Shown here: positions 1 to 12,439 of the stretch, piece by piece
Numbering within the stretch: the first letter of the stretch is position 1
Layout: every line of letters starts with the position of its first letter
Assembly: GCF_040183065.1 (NCBI RefSeq)
Contig: NC_091120.1
Span: 171,527,988 to 171,591,987 of the forward strand
Direction of reading: 5' to 3'
Origin: Periplaneta americana
Taxonomy: Eukaryota > Arthropoda > Insecta > Blattodea > Blattidae
Length of the DNA: 64,000 nucleotides
The notes under the pieces: generated by a model
What the model was told of the DNA's origin: nothing
The model's input: only the letters and a program-made list of their open reading frames with translations
Database searches by the model: none
Made by a program: the position numbers and the translations under genes

Positions 1-133
1 TTTCTTCTGTTTTTATTACCAACCTACCATTTGTTTCTTTGTTTGCCAACATTTCGAACTACAAATTCCTTACGGTACTATAAAACATGCTTTGCGATTA
101 TCATTTGTTTCTCGCATGGATAGTCGACTGAAA

Positions 134-189
134 ATGGCGGCTCCGTTCAAACGTTTTTGTGAAGCTAACATTAGTGAAATAGAATTACA
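134..189 (+). CDS. Possible first coding exon
   Basis: An ATG in good context (AAAATGGCGG) opens 18 codons reading MAAPFKRFCEANISEIEL, followed by a consensus donor gtaagt at 190-195. The first 18 codons are complete and two bases (CA) remain before the donor. The short N-terminus resembles the start of arthropod proteins that begin M-A-x-P-F-x-R, some of them domesticated transposase-type genes, but that is only an impression. No second exon was found in the window, so the gene, if real, may continue through a large intron or may itself be a repeat-borne exon. Confidence 0.3.
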
Positions 190-1267
190 GTAAGTCAATT
201 ATATTTTATTATACTAGAGTACTTTATTTCTTCTAATCTTTATATACTTTCTTCTAATCGTGTAATAGTCAATTAAGTCCCCACTCGAGTTTAGATTTTC
301 TCTATATAAATCAAAACCTCTAGTGAGATTACTGTTGATAAATCTGGTGACCCTATGTAATGTAAATCTGGAATATGACGGCGGGCCTCTACACAGACTG
401 ACCATTACTTGGACAAGGAACAGACTTCTTGTCCGAGGCGGAAGAATTAAAAGCCTAGGTATAACAAAACAAAATGAAAACCCGTCACTCGAGTAGCAAT
501 TCTTTGTACGCCTCTACTCATGGACGCTCAGTCGACAAGCAATAGCTCGACTTGATCCAGCTAAGTAGCCCAGTAGATTGATAGGTCGATGTCCCCATCA
601 ATGAGAAAATTTCCGTACGCAAATAAACGATTCTTATGCAAAGAATGTTTTTTAGCCCTGAGGGTCCCGCATTTGAAATATTCATCCGCTAAGTAGAGGA
701 GATAGTTCAGCAGTCTCAATGCAGCGAGAAGAGACATTGTTCGTAATCGATTCTGTAGTCAAGACCAACTTGTAATACTTCATCTTACTGTATAATACAG
801 AAAGTGTTCTATTTTATTGGTTTTTTGGATCGCTAGAACATTCACAGCGAAAGGAAAAATACTATTAGGTCGTCTCATGAACAATGTCGGTTTTTAAGTT
901 TGGTGTTTTCTAAGATTTTAATGATTTTCTTTGGTTAAGCAATGAAATTTACGCTATGGTTATTACTGAGCATTTTAGTGGCAGTCGTCAATTGCTAATA
1001 GAAAGAATATGAAATAGAGGTGGTAAAGTTTGAGATCAGAGTCCTTCTAAAGCGCTATTGGAAACAAAATTATAAAGCTCGAGGGTGAAAGTGTTGTTAG
1101 TGAGCGTGTACCACAACAATGATTCTAGCATTTCAACACTGTATAAGAAAATATTAAAAATATATAACGTCCTCAAAGACCTAAGGTATGGGAAACAGAG
1201 ATTACACGTAGAGTTTTGGAAGAAAATCTACAAAAGAAAAATTCTTGGTTGTCAGAAGAACTTGCCA
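190..1267. other. Unassigned non-coding stretch
   Basis: AT-rich sequence with short ORFs only. I see no conserved protein, no inverted termini and no microsatellite. It would be intronic if the exon at 134-189 is real. Confidence 0.5.
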
Positions 1268-1765
1268 CTTTAGTTAGTTACAAATTGCTTTTAAGGAACC
1301 CGCAGATTCATTGCCGCCCTCGCATAAGCCCGCTATCTGTCCTTATCCTGTGCAAGATTAATCCACTCTCTATCATCATATCCCACCTCCCTCAAATCCA
1401 TTTTAATATTATCCTCCCATCTATGTCTCGGCCTCCCCAAAGGTCTTTTTCCCTCAGGCCTCCCAACTCTCACTCTATATGCATTTCTGGATTCGCCCAT
1501 ACGTGCTACATGCCCTGCCCATCTCAAACGTCTGAATTTAATGTTCCTAATTATGTCAGGTGAAGAATACAATGCGTGCAGTTCTGCGTTGTGTAACTTT
1601 CTCCATTCTCCTGTAACTTCATCCCTCTTAGCCCCAAACATTTTTCTAAGGACCTTATTCTCAAAGACTCTTAATATCTGTTCCTCTTTCAAAGTGAGAG
1701 TCCAAGTTTCGCAACCATACAGAACAACCGGTAATATAACTGTTTTATAAATTCTAACTTTCGGA
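1268..1765 (-). mobile_element. RTE-like LINE, 3' fragment (copy A)
   Basis: Minus-strand reading gives the C-terminal part of an RTE-type endonuclease/reverse transcriptase: [20 protein letters not shown], then [20 protein letters not shown] and the [20 protein letters not shown] tail. The open stretch is 1692-1333. The 3' end, GGTTCCTTAAAAGC followed by a decayed TAAG-type tail, matches three other copies in this window (27718, 34440 and 41382). The copy is severely 5' truncated and lacks the YADD catalytic region, so it is inactive. It runs directly into a mariner remnant on the other strand. Confidence 0.85.
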
Positions 1766-1789
1766 TTTTTTGACGGCGCTTTAAAAGAT

Positions 1790-2480
1790 ACAATACATCA
1801 TCACATTTAGACGCTTAGAAAATCACACAGAAGTTGTATATCTGTCTTACGAATTAACACCTGAACAAGCTCAACGCAAAGAAGTTATGTGTCGTCAGTG
1901 TATCGCTAATCCCATACATAACAGATTTGTCAGGAGAACTGTCACATGTGATGAAAATTGGGTATACTAAAGCAACCCTGGCACTTCGAAACATTGTCCG
2001 ATCCCCTTCAGCCCGCCAAAGTCTTCGTTAAACAAAATCGGTTCGATCCCAGAATAATGTTATGTGCCTGGTAGAATTTTGAACGTTTGATTCACTAGGA
2101 GTTGTTTTAAAGGGACGTGCAGTCGGTGGCATCTTTATTATCAACAGATAGAAAAAGTTCATGAAATTTTGAGAGATAAATACCCGGCGTTAGTTAATCG
2201 AAATAAAACTCTTTTGCAACAAGAAAATGCCGAGACTTCATACCCCTCGAAAACCATGGAAAAAAAATCCAGAAATGAATAGGAACCGAACTGTTATCAT
2301 ATCCGGCATATAGTCCTGATCTTACACCTTCAGATTACCACTTGTTTCGATTCATGGCCCACTTCCTGCGTGGAAGAAATTTTCAAAACTTGGAAGCCGT
2401 TGAAATGGATATCACCAGTATTCAAAAATGATTTGTGAACCTTAGTTCACAAAAGTAATACCAGCTGTGTAAATAATTAC
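1790..2480 (+). pseudogene. Mariner-type transposase, decayed
   Basis: Several short frames together recall a mariner (IS630/Tc1) transposase. RRTVTCDENWVY near 1930-1970 carries the first catalytic Asp region. A middle part contains EILRDKYPALVNRNKTLLQQ near 2165-2225. A late part near 2300-2400 reads SYPAYSPDLTPSDYHLFRFM-like with the SPDL-x-PSDY signature, followed by FLRGRNFQNLEAVEMDI. Multiple frameshifts and stops separate these blocks, so it is not functional. No terminal inverted repeats were identified. The D,D34D family assignment rests on the SPDLxPSDYHLF block. Confidence 0.8.
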
Positions 2481-2722
2481 GTTTGGATAGAAACAAAGGA
2501 AGTTTTCTTTTCATTTAGTTGTTAATTCATCCTCAGACAGTGCATAAATCACCACTTACTTTGACAGGCAATCATACAGCTATCATTATAAGTAGTTATT
2601 AAATTTCTGAGTCAAGAGCCTAAATGCCAAGACCACTTGTTGTTGCTTCAAGAGAAGAAAAAAAAAACTTCTGACTTTTAGACACAGGTAAGTCATTTAG
2701 CTAACGTCTTCTTACTGTAGGA

Positions 2723-3888
2723 CAGTGATGTCAAAGCAAGCGCATTTTTCTGACCTTGACGTCGTGTGCGGGCAGCAAGCGCTAAGTATGGAAAGAGGAA
2801 GGGTTGTTTATATGAATAAGCAACCTTTGGATTAAGAAAACAGTGGTGCACAAACTTCAAACGGAACGTGAAATTTTATGTCGTTATTTTTATATGGCTT
2901 CTTTCTGTTTAATATTATCTATATTGTCTGTAAAACAAATGTACTAACACTGATTTCTTAATATTGCACTTGTGTTTTAAATCTTAATAACATAATAGAG
3001 AGTTAAGAAGGAATATTCACTTAAATTTCATAGTAGTATAATATTATACTGTATTAAATGGATGAAACACATCATTCATAAAGAAAGTGATATTCCAAAG
3101 AAAGAGATTGAGTATGACATGATAAGTTGGAATTTATATTGATGGTATCTTTAGCCTTACAAAAGTAATCAATAAACTAATCAAAACAATATTACAGTAC
3201 AAAGCAAAGTTACCTAGGTACTCTATCTGTTTTAAGTGTAACTAATATTACATAACAAAACTCTTATCGCATTATGCTTTTAAGGTGATATTTGTGAGCA
3301 ACTTCCTATCATCAGAATATTAAATTATTTTCTCGAAATCTGCTGAAGTTATAGAGCTGACATTTTTACAACACATGGGCACGTATCTTTTGCTTATGAT
3401 GTAACAGTAGTTGCTTTGTTAATATATTTCCTTAGAAACAATTTCCATGCGAATATTTCAAAATTTTCAATACAATATCTTCAGTAATACGTATATACGG
3501 TATATTAGATTTACGAAAACATTCTGTAAGACTACTAAATAAATAGGCCTATACCTGAAAATTTCACTTTTCTTTACGAAAAGTTGAGAAAATATTTCTT
3601 TTGAATAAAAAAATCAAACTTGTGAAAAATGAGCATTAAAATTAAAACTTACATTCTTATAATGCACTTACACTTCTCAGGCAAATCTAAAAATTAATAT
3701 GGATACAGTTTTAATAAGTTCTCTTCCCTTTATCTATTGAATCAGTGCTGGCCATCCCTGAATATAGCTCGACCAAGCGGCATATACCACCTCTTTCGTC
3801 TGTCTCTTTCCTTTCCGCTGTAAAGCGCCCAGGCTCTCCTGGCTCTAAAGCGCGCGCTTGCTCCTGTGGGCATCAATTGACATGCCTG
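2723..3888. mobile_element. Non-autonomous hAT element with 8-bp TSD
   Basis: The left end CAGTGATGTCAA at 2723 and the inverted right end TTGACATGCCTG at 3877-3888 match at 10 of 12 positions. The element is flanked by a perfect 8-bp duplication, ctgtagga, at 2715-2722 and 3889-3896. Eight-base duplications and CAG-x-G-x-TGTCAA ends are typical of hAT elements. Inside the 1,166 bp there is no long ORF, so the element would depend on a transposase supplied elsewhere. Further subterminal similarity (GCAAGCGC on both ends) supports the pairing. Confidence 0.72.
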
Positions 3889-3896
3889 CTGTAGGA

Positions 3897-4265
3897 TACT
3901 GAATGCAATTTATTGCAGACCCTTTGATATTTTTTATAAAAGCTGCCTTGCATTCGTCTTTATTTGAATAGGTCTATTTTGGTTTATTCTGTCATTCTGA
4001 TTCAATCATCGCTTCAATGCTGATGAATCACAATCTTAAAATGATTTGCGACTCTTAAAATGAGTTTACGGTCTTGTACATTGAAGTTGTCTCTGGTGCT
4101 TTCATAACTGTACTTATAGGCCTATTATGCGTTTACAAGCAAGGTTGTCTTTAATTCTGTAATCAAATCATATTATATATAAATCCCACAAGGGTAGCTG
4201 CCCTTCAGTAAGGGTTACCAAAAGACACAGCATATTAAACAAATAAAATAAAAATAAACATTTGC
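3897..4265. other. Unassigned spacer between two hAT elements
   Basis: AT-rich sequence with no recognised coding or repeat signal. It separates the 1,166-bp hAT from the target duplication of the 2,196-bp hAT. Confidence 0.5.
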
Positions 4266-4273
4266 GTTATCAC

Positions 4274-6469
<2,196 letters not shown>

Positions 6470-6559
6470 GTTATCACTATTTACGATTTTTATTTTCAAA
6501 TGAAAGCTACCCTTGGGAAAGTACTTTTATTCAATAATTATTAGTAATCAAGTAGAATA

Positions 6560-7200
6560 TAAGGAAATTTAGGTGTACAGGTGATTACGTAAAATCTGAA
6601 TAGAATATTTCATTACGTCTATAGCAATAATTTTCAAAATATTTAAAGGAATTCCAAAATACTTAAAACATTCAACTGAGAATTTTGGAATTGTTCCCCT
6701 TGCTCCGAACAATAGGCCAAATACTTCAATATGTCCTTGTATATGATAATAATCTCTAAAGTATTGAATTATAGGGTCATAGATGGTCTTCTTTTCTTCA
6801 TGTACGGCTACAGGTTGTTCAACTGCAGTTTCAAAGCGCACGGTGGGATCGATGATAATTGCTCTGTCATTTCTTCTATCAATGGCAATGATGCGCCGAG
6901 AACTTCCATCTTTTGCAAGGCAGTGGACTTCTTGGTGAACCTCGTAGAAGGAAGGAAGACTTTTAGCATAAGTTCTCGTATTGCATGGTGTCTAGTATTC
7001 CGGACGAGAGTTCCATGTTGGCAGAATCCCAGGATATGGGGTAAGGTTTCTATCTCAGTGCAATGTCTGCACTGGGAGCCATCCTGAGACCGACCTGGCA
7101 TGGCACGCACGTTTGATACTTGTCCTATCATTTTAATTGCCTCCTTCCACTCGGATATAGAGAGACCATCCCTATTACCTGTGTTTATTAACAAAATTTA
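6560..7200 (-). pseudogene. R2-type non-LTR retrotransposon, C-terminal fragment
   Basis: Minus-strand reading from about 7194 gives GRSQDGSQCRHCTEIETLPH, then ILGFCQHGTLVRNTRHHAIR. This is the CCHC knuckle and RHxxI segment that precede the restriction-like endonuclease in R2-type LINEs. After one frameshift near 6960 the reading continues as EVHQEVHCLAKDGSSRR, then IIIDPTVRFETAVEQP near 6860-6815, then EKKTIYDPIIQYFRDYYHIQ and EVFGLLFGARGTI to the end ILRNHLYT near 6570. The frameshift and missing polymerase make it dead. Related fragments lie at 22256-23552 and 27150-27590. Confidence 0.78.
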
Positions 7201-7372
7201 AGAGGTTGATTCCAAACTAACGTAAGTCAAAATGACAAGTTATGAGAAAAATGACAAAAACTGATCAAACAAACTCGACGCCCCTAGTGTCTGCATATGT
7301 TTTTTCAAACGGATCTAAGTCGCGATTTGAAGAGTCTGTTAAATAAACTTATAGACTTGAAAAGTATATATA

Positions 7373-7418
<46 letters not shown>

Positions 7419-8033
7419 GTGAATAAAACAAGTTAAAATCTTTAAAAAAATTATTTGGGACATTTGGAATCCTCCTCTTCAATTACCTGTTTACTAACTT
7501 GTTCTTGAAAAATATTTCGTTAAGTTTTGTGAAAGTAACATCTTACATATTAACTTTTGTAAAACAACAAATAAATAAACAGACTGAAGCTTTGTGGTAA
7601 TGTGGAGTCCGCGAGAAAGTTGAATGCGACAACAGTAAAAAAAAAAAAAAAAAGAAACTCTCGTTTTAGGTAAGTGATGGTTTTTGTGTTAAATTCGTGA
7701 CAATTCAACGTAATATCTGTGTAACACAGAAAAATTGCATGTCATCAGTATGGCTACAGGGGATTATTTTAATCCTGGAAGAGTATTTTATGATAACAAA
7801 CATCGCAATACGAGTTACATTACCAAAATATTGAAGTATTTAACATTATGGAGAACAAAATCAATTTAACTATAATCTGTAAATTGCAGTAAACATGCAA
7901 TATGACCCAGAATCAAGTATACTGAAGTTGGATTATGTTGCATTCGCAGTTCAGTGAGAAAAAATTATTGACTGCATTATTAATTGTTACTTCAGTTGTT
8001 GCTAAAGAAGGCTGTGAAAGAAACGTAATCAAA
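7201..8033. other. Unassigned stretch with (TA)n and poly-A tracts
   Basis: Contains a (TA)n microsatellite at about 7373-7415 and an A-run near 7638-7655. The rest shows no recognisable gene or inverted repeat. Confidence 0.5.
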
Positions 8034-8420
8034 ATGGAACTCAGTGTCCAAGAAAAAGAATTCCTCGTAGAGCGTTATTTTCGTTCATACGTAGTTGGTT
8101 GGTGGCGGAGCTAGTGTGAAAACAGTATGTGAACTTCCTGAAGAGAAGTTTCATAAAGATCCACAATCAAAGTGGACAGTATTACTCTTGGTGAGTAAAT
8201 TCAGGCGAACTGGTCATTTTTTGTCAACGCAAAGGAAGAAGTGGGAGGAGAAAAACAGTTACAGACAATGCACATATGGGTATGGTGTTTGACAAAATTG
8301 TGAATTCTCCTAAGAAAAGTCAGCGACTGATCGAAAAAGAATTAAATCCGATGAGTACGTCAGTTCAACGAATAATCCATGAATTGGGTGCATTTTCGTA
8401 CTGCATAGAGATTACTTACC
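8034..8420 (+). pseudogene. HTH (DUF4817-type) mobile-element gene, decayed
   Basis: The reading starts MELSVQEKEFLVERYFRSY at 8034 and continues, after frameshifts, as GASVKTVCELPEEKFHKDPQ, then LVSKFRRTGHFLSTQRKK, then a TVTDNAHMGMVFDKIVNSPK-like block and STSVQRIIHELGAFSY. This is the helix-turn-helix N-terminal region (DUF4817) found in many arthropod transposon-derived proteins. At least two frame changes occur, near 8095 and 8260, and no catalytic domain follows. It is a remnant, immediately upstream of the TTAGG array. Confidence 0.72.
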
Positions 8421-8569
8421 ATATGCAAGCATTTGATTTAAATCAAAGGCGTCTGTCAATTTTGTCAAATATACATCCTAGCAAACCTGTGTGCGCGATG
8501 CTTGGAGTGACGAAAGTGCAATTTGAAAGTGCGGATATTCGACTAGGACATGTGGGAGTTACAGTCTGA

Positions 8570-8606
8570 GGTTAGGTTAGGTTAGGTTGGGTTAGGTTAG
8601 GTTAGG
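8570..8606 (+). repeat. Interstitial telomeric repeat (TTAGG)n, left part
   Basis: Seven consecutive TTAGG-type pentamers, one of them TTGGG. TTAGG is the telomeric unit of most arthropods. A SINE follows directly, and four more units continue at 8833-8852. Confidence 0.9.
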
Positions 8607-8830
8607 GCTACTTTACGACGCCGTGTCAACATCTGAATGAAATGAAGGTGATAATGCCGGTGAAATGAGTCCGGGGTCCAGCACCGAAAGTTACCCAGCA
8701 TTTGCTCGTATTGGATTGAGGGAAAACCCTGGAAAAAAACTTCAACCAGGTAACTTGCCCCGACCGGAATTCGAACCCGGGCCACCTGGTTTCGCGGCCA
8801 GACGCGCTGATCGTTACTCCACAGGTGTGG
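8607..8830 (-). mobile_element. tRNA-headed SINE, family A
   Basis: On the minus strand the element begins CCACACCTGTGGAGTAACG, has an A-box-like stretch with GCGCGTCTGGCCGCG, and a B box GGGTTCGAATTCCGG. It continues into the body common to this family (CTGGACCCCGGACTCATTTC) and ends with a GACACGGCGTCGTAAAGTAG tail. It is inserted in the TTAGG array, which therefore flanks it on both sides. Other family A copies: 20429-20672, 30256-30373, 30997-31247 and 40061-40314. Confidence 0.88.
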
Positions 8831-8832
8831 AA

Positions 8833-8852
8833 GGTTAGGTTAGGTTAGGTTA
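8833..8852 (+). repeat. Interstitial telomeric repeat (TTAGG)n, right part
   Basis: About four TTAGG units resume immediately after the SINE. They abut the 3' end of a minus-strand LINE fragment that starts at about 8854. Confidence 0.85.
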
Positions 8853-8853
8853 T

Positions 8854-9329
8854 GGGGGCTTTAAGGAGTTTTAAAGACCTCCTGCACGTCAGCCTAAAAG
8901 GCTTATTGTGCATTCCCTTTTAATGGACACTAGCATTGTCTTCTTTGACTAGCAACAGAATTTTGGCTCCAACATTAGTGTCCATTCCTAAATCTTCCCT
9001 TGTTTCCTTTCTAGGAATGGACAGTCAAACAGGATATCGGAGGCAGTCTCTTCCTCCTGTTTCCACATTCGACAGATGGATTCCTCTTTATAGAACCCCA
9101 CTGTGCGTAGCTGTTTCCTGAAGTGACCAAGACCAGTAATTATTGAACTATACTTCTCATTCCTCTTCTGTCTTATATGATTAGAGATGAGGAGAGAGAG
9201 TTGTTTAGACCTAAGACCAGTTTCCTGGCCAATTTTTGTCCAGGATAGGATTGCCAGCCAACAGTCTGAGCTTAAACCCGTGCATACATAAGCGTTACCC
9301 ACGGAAATAATACTTTTCCCATTAGACAT
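8854..9329 (-). pseudogene. Non-LTR retrotransposon tail (post-RNase H, Cys/His knuckle)
   Basis: Minus-strand reading includes SWTKIGQETGLRSKQLSLLI, then GLGHFRKQLRTVGFYKEESI, then CRMWKQEEETASDILFDCPF. This is the C-terminal GHxxLxxHL...C-x2-C/W...EEETAxHILxxC module of R1/I/LOA-like LINEs. C-x2-C has become C-x2-W, and the frame is lost after about 9000. Its 3' end lies against CCTAA repeats when read on its own strand. The clade cannot be fixed from this fragment. No polymerase domain is present. Confidence 0.7.
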
Positions 9330-9516
9330 TTGGAGAAAATTGCAAGATAGAATATTGGTTCATATCTTATTTATGCTTGTCTCGACGTGTTCTATTGTGC
9401 CCTGGTCTTCGAACACAGCATTTAATATTCACCCTGTATATCTATTTGATGTTTATCTCCAGCTATCTATATTTATAACTACATCTACCCAGCTAACTGT
9501 ATCTCTCCATCTATAT

Positions 9517-9680
9517 CAGTGATCGTCAGCACACTCTGAAATGCGTAAGGGGTAAGGAGAGTATTGGAATATGCACCGTCGTCGTGCAGAAGGGAGAGAT
9601 AGAAAGCATATCCGCCACAGTCACGGGTACACGCTAGTAAGAGACGCTAGCCCGAGGGTGCACTGTGCTGATGACCGCTG
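9517..9680. mobile_element. Small hAT-like MITE (164 bp)
   Basis: The left end CAGTGATCGTCAGCACACT and the inverted right end GTGCTGATGACCGCTG pair with a few mismatches. The flanking octamers atctatat (9509-9516) and ttctatac (9681-9688) agree at 6 of 8 positions, consistent with a decayed 8-bp duplication. It is non-coding. Confidence 0.5.
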
Positions 9681-9687
9681 TTCTATA

Positions 9688-10390
9688 CAGGGTGATTCAC
9701 GAGGATTTACCTTCCATTACGGAGCTTATTTCTAAACACATTTTGAGCAAAAAAAGTCATATAAACATAGTTCCTATTCTCAATATTTTCAGAGTTACAC
9801 TAATTTAAAGTTGTTTGTAAAATACGTTTTTTCTTTAGTTTGAAGATAAAAGAATAATACAAATAGAGAATGAACCATTCAGAAGTATCATTTCTTTAAT
9901 TGGCAAGTATTATGAAGCTAAAAATATGCTGTGAACTTCTTAGTTGCTTCGTACAGACATCTTTTTTCTATCTTTAATTAGAAAATTACATTATTCTTAC
10001 GCACTTTTCGCAACAATTATTACAAATCACACCACTTCCATCGACTTAATTATTTGCAGTTCAATTTTGCATCCTAATTTATGGTCTTGAAGAGTTTACA
10101 ACACATTTTTAAAAATGTCGCCGTCCATTTGTTTACACTTGGTCGCACGCTTGTGAACGGCACTCGTCGCTCTACGTAACTGCATACGGCTATCTTTGAT
10201 TTCTATAGCGCTCGCGCTGGCTGCTGACTGCACGCTAACCAAGATCACGCGTTCACAGCAATGCGTTCCAATAACGAAACGTAACTCTATAAATATTGAG
10301 AATAGGACCCATGTTTATATGACATTTTTTGCTCAGAATGTCTTCGGAAATAAGCTCCGTAAAGGACGGTAAATCTCGTGAATCACCCTG
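9688..10390. mobile_element. TA-flanked MITE with long terminal inverted repeats
   Basis: The outer bases CAGGGTGATTCACGAG (9688) are mirrored by CTCGTGAATCACCCTG (to 10390), and similarity continues inwards for about 90 bp on each side (GGAGCTTATTTC, TTGAGCAAAAAA, CATATAAACAT and their complements). The dinucleotide TA flanks both sides (9686-9687 and 10391-10392). TA duplication with CAGGGTG ends is typical of Tc1/mariner (ITm) derivatives. No ORF is present in the 703 bp, so it is non-autonomous. Confidence 0.85.
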
Positions 10391-11354
10391 TATGATACTC
10401 GTACAGTATATATCTGCCTACAGTCCAACAATCACTCCACTCAATTATCCACTTACTCTTCCATCACATATTCGTGCATAGTTCATATTTAACCATGCAC
10501 TCATCCGTTCACATACCTACCTACCTACCTACCTACCTACCTACCTATATCTATAAAATGAATAATGTACACTTTATTTTCAAGACTTTATCTAAAATCA
10601 TTGAGCTATAAGTCTCGGCTGTCGGCTCAGGTCGTCCACCCTCACTTTTTACGAATGAGCCAGAGATAATGTATTAAAATAGAATCTCCTAACGACGCCA
10701 CGAACATTTTTGTTCGCAATTTGTCAACGTCACCATTATAAGGGTGTCATTACTCTGAAATACGTGAAAAAGGACTCCTCCTACTTAATGGCGACGAATC
10801 GTTTATGTTACAGTTGCCATCTCTTCTCAACTTTAAGAGAAAATCCAACAAGTCACTGCCACTATGAAGTTTTCGTTTGAGTACAGAATTTAGAAGCAGA
10901 AAGTTGGAAAAGATAAACTCGAACTAAATGTTTAATACAGAAATAAATTCCATAAAAATACATTAAAAAATAGAATAATCATCATAATTATCCATGTATT
11001 AGACATCTTCTGCTTGTAACAACTACACTTGAATCTCCAACGTTTTGCTGGTCTTTCAATGTCTTTCTTGCCAATTGGGTGATAGTTTCAAAACTGCAGT
11101 GAAGTCTGATGTCTACATCCTTATTAAATGTAATTTCTACTTATTTCTGTAATTGTTAATTTTATCATTAATTTAAAAAATGTATAATTGTAAAAGGATA
11201 TCTTTCTTTCACTCATAGTATAGTTTTTCTATAACATGCAACATATCTGAGGAATTTCATTTCATTTGCTTGCAACCTTGATTATCTTTTCCTCTCAAGA
11301 TCCATGTTTCACTGCCATACAAGGGCAAGGGACCGATATAACCATGTAAAATTG
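10391..11354. other. Unassigned stretch with a (CTAC)n tract
   Basis: A tetranucleotide (CTAC)n tract lies at about 10515-10547. The remainder up to the minisatellite shows nothing I can identify. Confidence 0.5.
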
Positions 11355-12005
11355 TAATATCGTTTCTTTTGTTACTTCATTGCCTAAAGTTCTTCTGATG
11401 TTAACATTCTTTTCTTAGGTTATTGCCTAAAGTTCTTCTGATTGTGCCATTCTTTTCTTACTTTATTTCCTAAAGTACTTCTGATTGTACATTATTTTCT
11501 TACTTTATTGCCTAAAGTTCGTCTGATTGTGCCATCCTTTTCTAACTTTATTGCATAAAGTTCTTCTCATTGTACCATTATTTTCTTAGTTTATTGCCTA
11601 AAGTTCGTCTGATTGTGCCATTCTTTTCTAACGTTATTGCATAAAGTTCTTCTCATTGTACCATTATTTTCTTAGATTATTGCCTAAAGTTCGTCTGATT
11701 GTGCCATTCTTTTCTAACTTTATTGCATAAAGTTCTTCTCATCGTACCATTATTTTCTTACTTTATTGCCTAAAGTTCTTCTGATTGTGCCATTCTTATC
11801 TTACTTTATTGCATAAAGTTCTTCTGATTGTGCCATTCTTTTCTTACTTTATTGCCTAAAGTTCTTCTGATTGTATCATCCTTTTCTTACTTTATTGCCT
11901 AAAGTTCTTCTGATTGTGTCATTCTTTTCTTACTTTATTGCCTAAATTTCTCCTGATTGTACCACTCTTTTCTTACTTTATTGTCTGAAATTCTCCTGAT
12001 TGTGC
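11355..12005. repeat. Minisatellite, 43-bp unit, about 15 copies
   Basis: A 43-bp unit centred on TTATTGCCTAAAGTTCTTCT and ATTGTGCCATTCTTTTCTTA is repeated head to tail about 15 times. The core TAAAGTTC recurs at a spacing of about 43 bp from 11385 to about 11900 and degrades in the last two units. A sub-series alternates GCCTAAAGTTCG and GCATAAAGTTCT units (11513-11740), which suggests amplification of a two-unit (86-bp) block. Confidence 0.92.
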
Positions 12006-12439
12006 TATTTTTATAATTGAATTTCTCTTTTTTTTTTCTTTATGATCAATGCTTTCTAAATAATGTCATTGTGGTTTGAGATAATTTCACAGTGTCCTGG
12101 AACGTTGGATTACCCAAAACCTAATTCTGGCCACAGTCACGTGAAAGCCCAGAAACTCGTAGTTTTGTTTTCTAAGCGTAATATATTATATCGTAGTATA
12201 TTTTTGTCGTGAAAGGCCATTCTTTTACTTTTTTTCGACGGATATTTCCAAATTAAATTGGCAGGCGTATATACCGTGTCTCTAAAGAAATGTTAACAGT
12301 TACGGGCTATGGATAGTGATTCAGTTTATGTTTATGTGATCATACACACGATTTTTGAGGAAAAAGTTTTCATTTCTTCAAAATAAGGTAGGTCATGGTA
12401 TTTCAATAGTTACAATGAATTTGTTTTCATTTCTATTGT
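12006..12439. other. Spacer between two minisatellites
   Basis: A 430-bp AT-rich spacer with a T-run at about 12028. No gene is seen. Confidence 0.5.
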
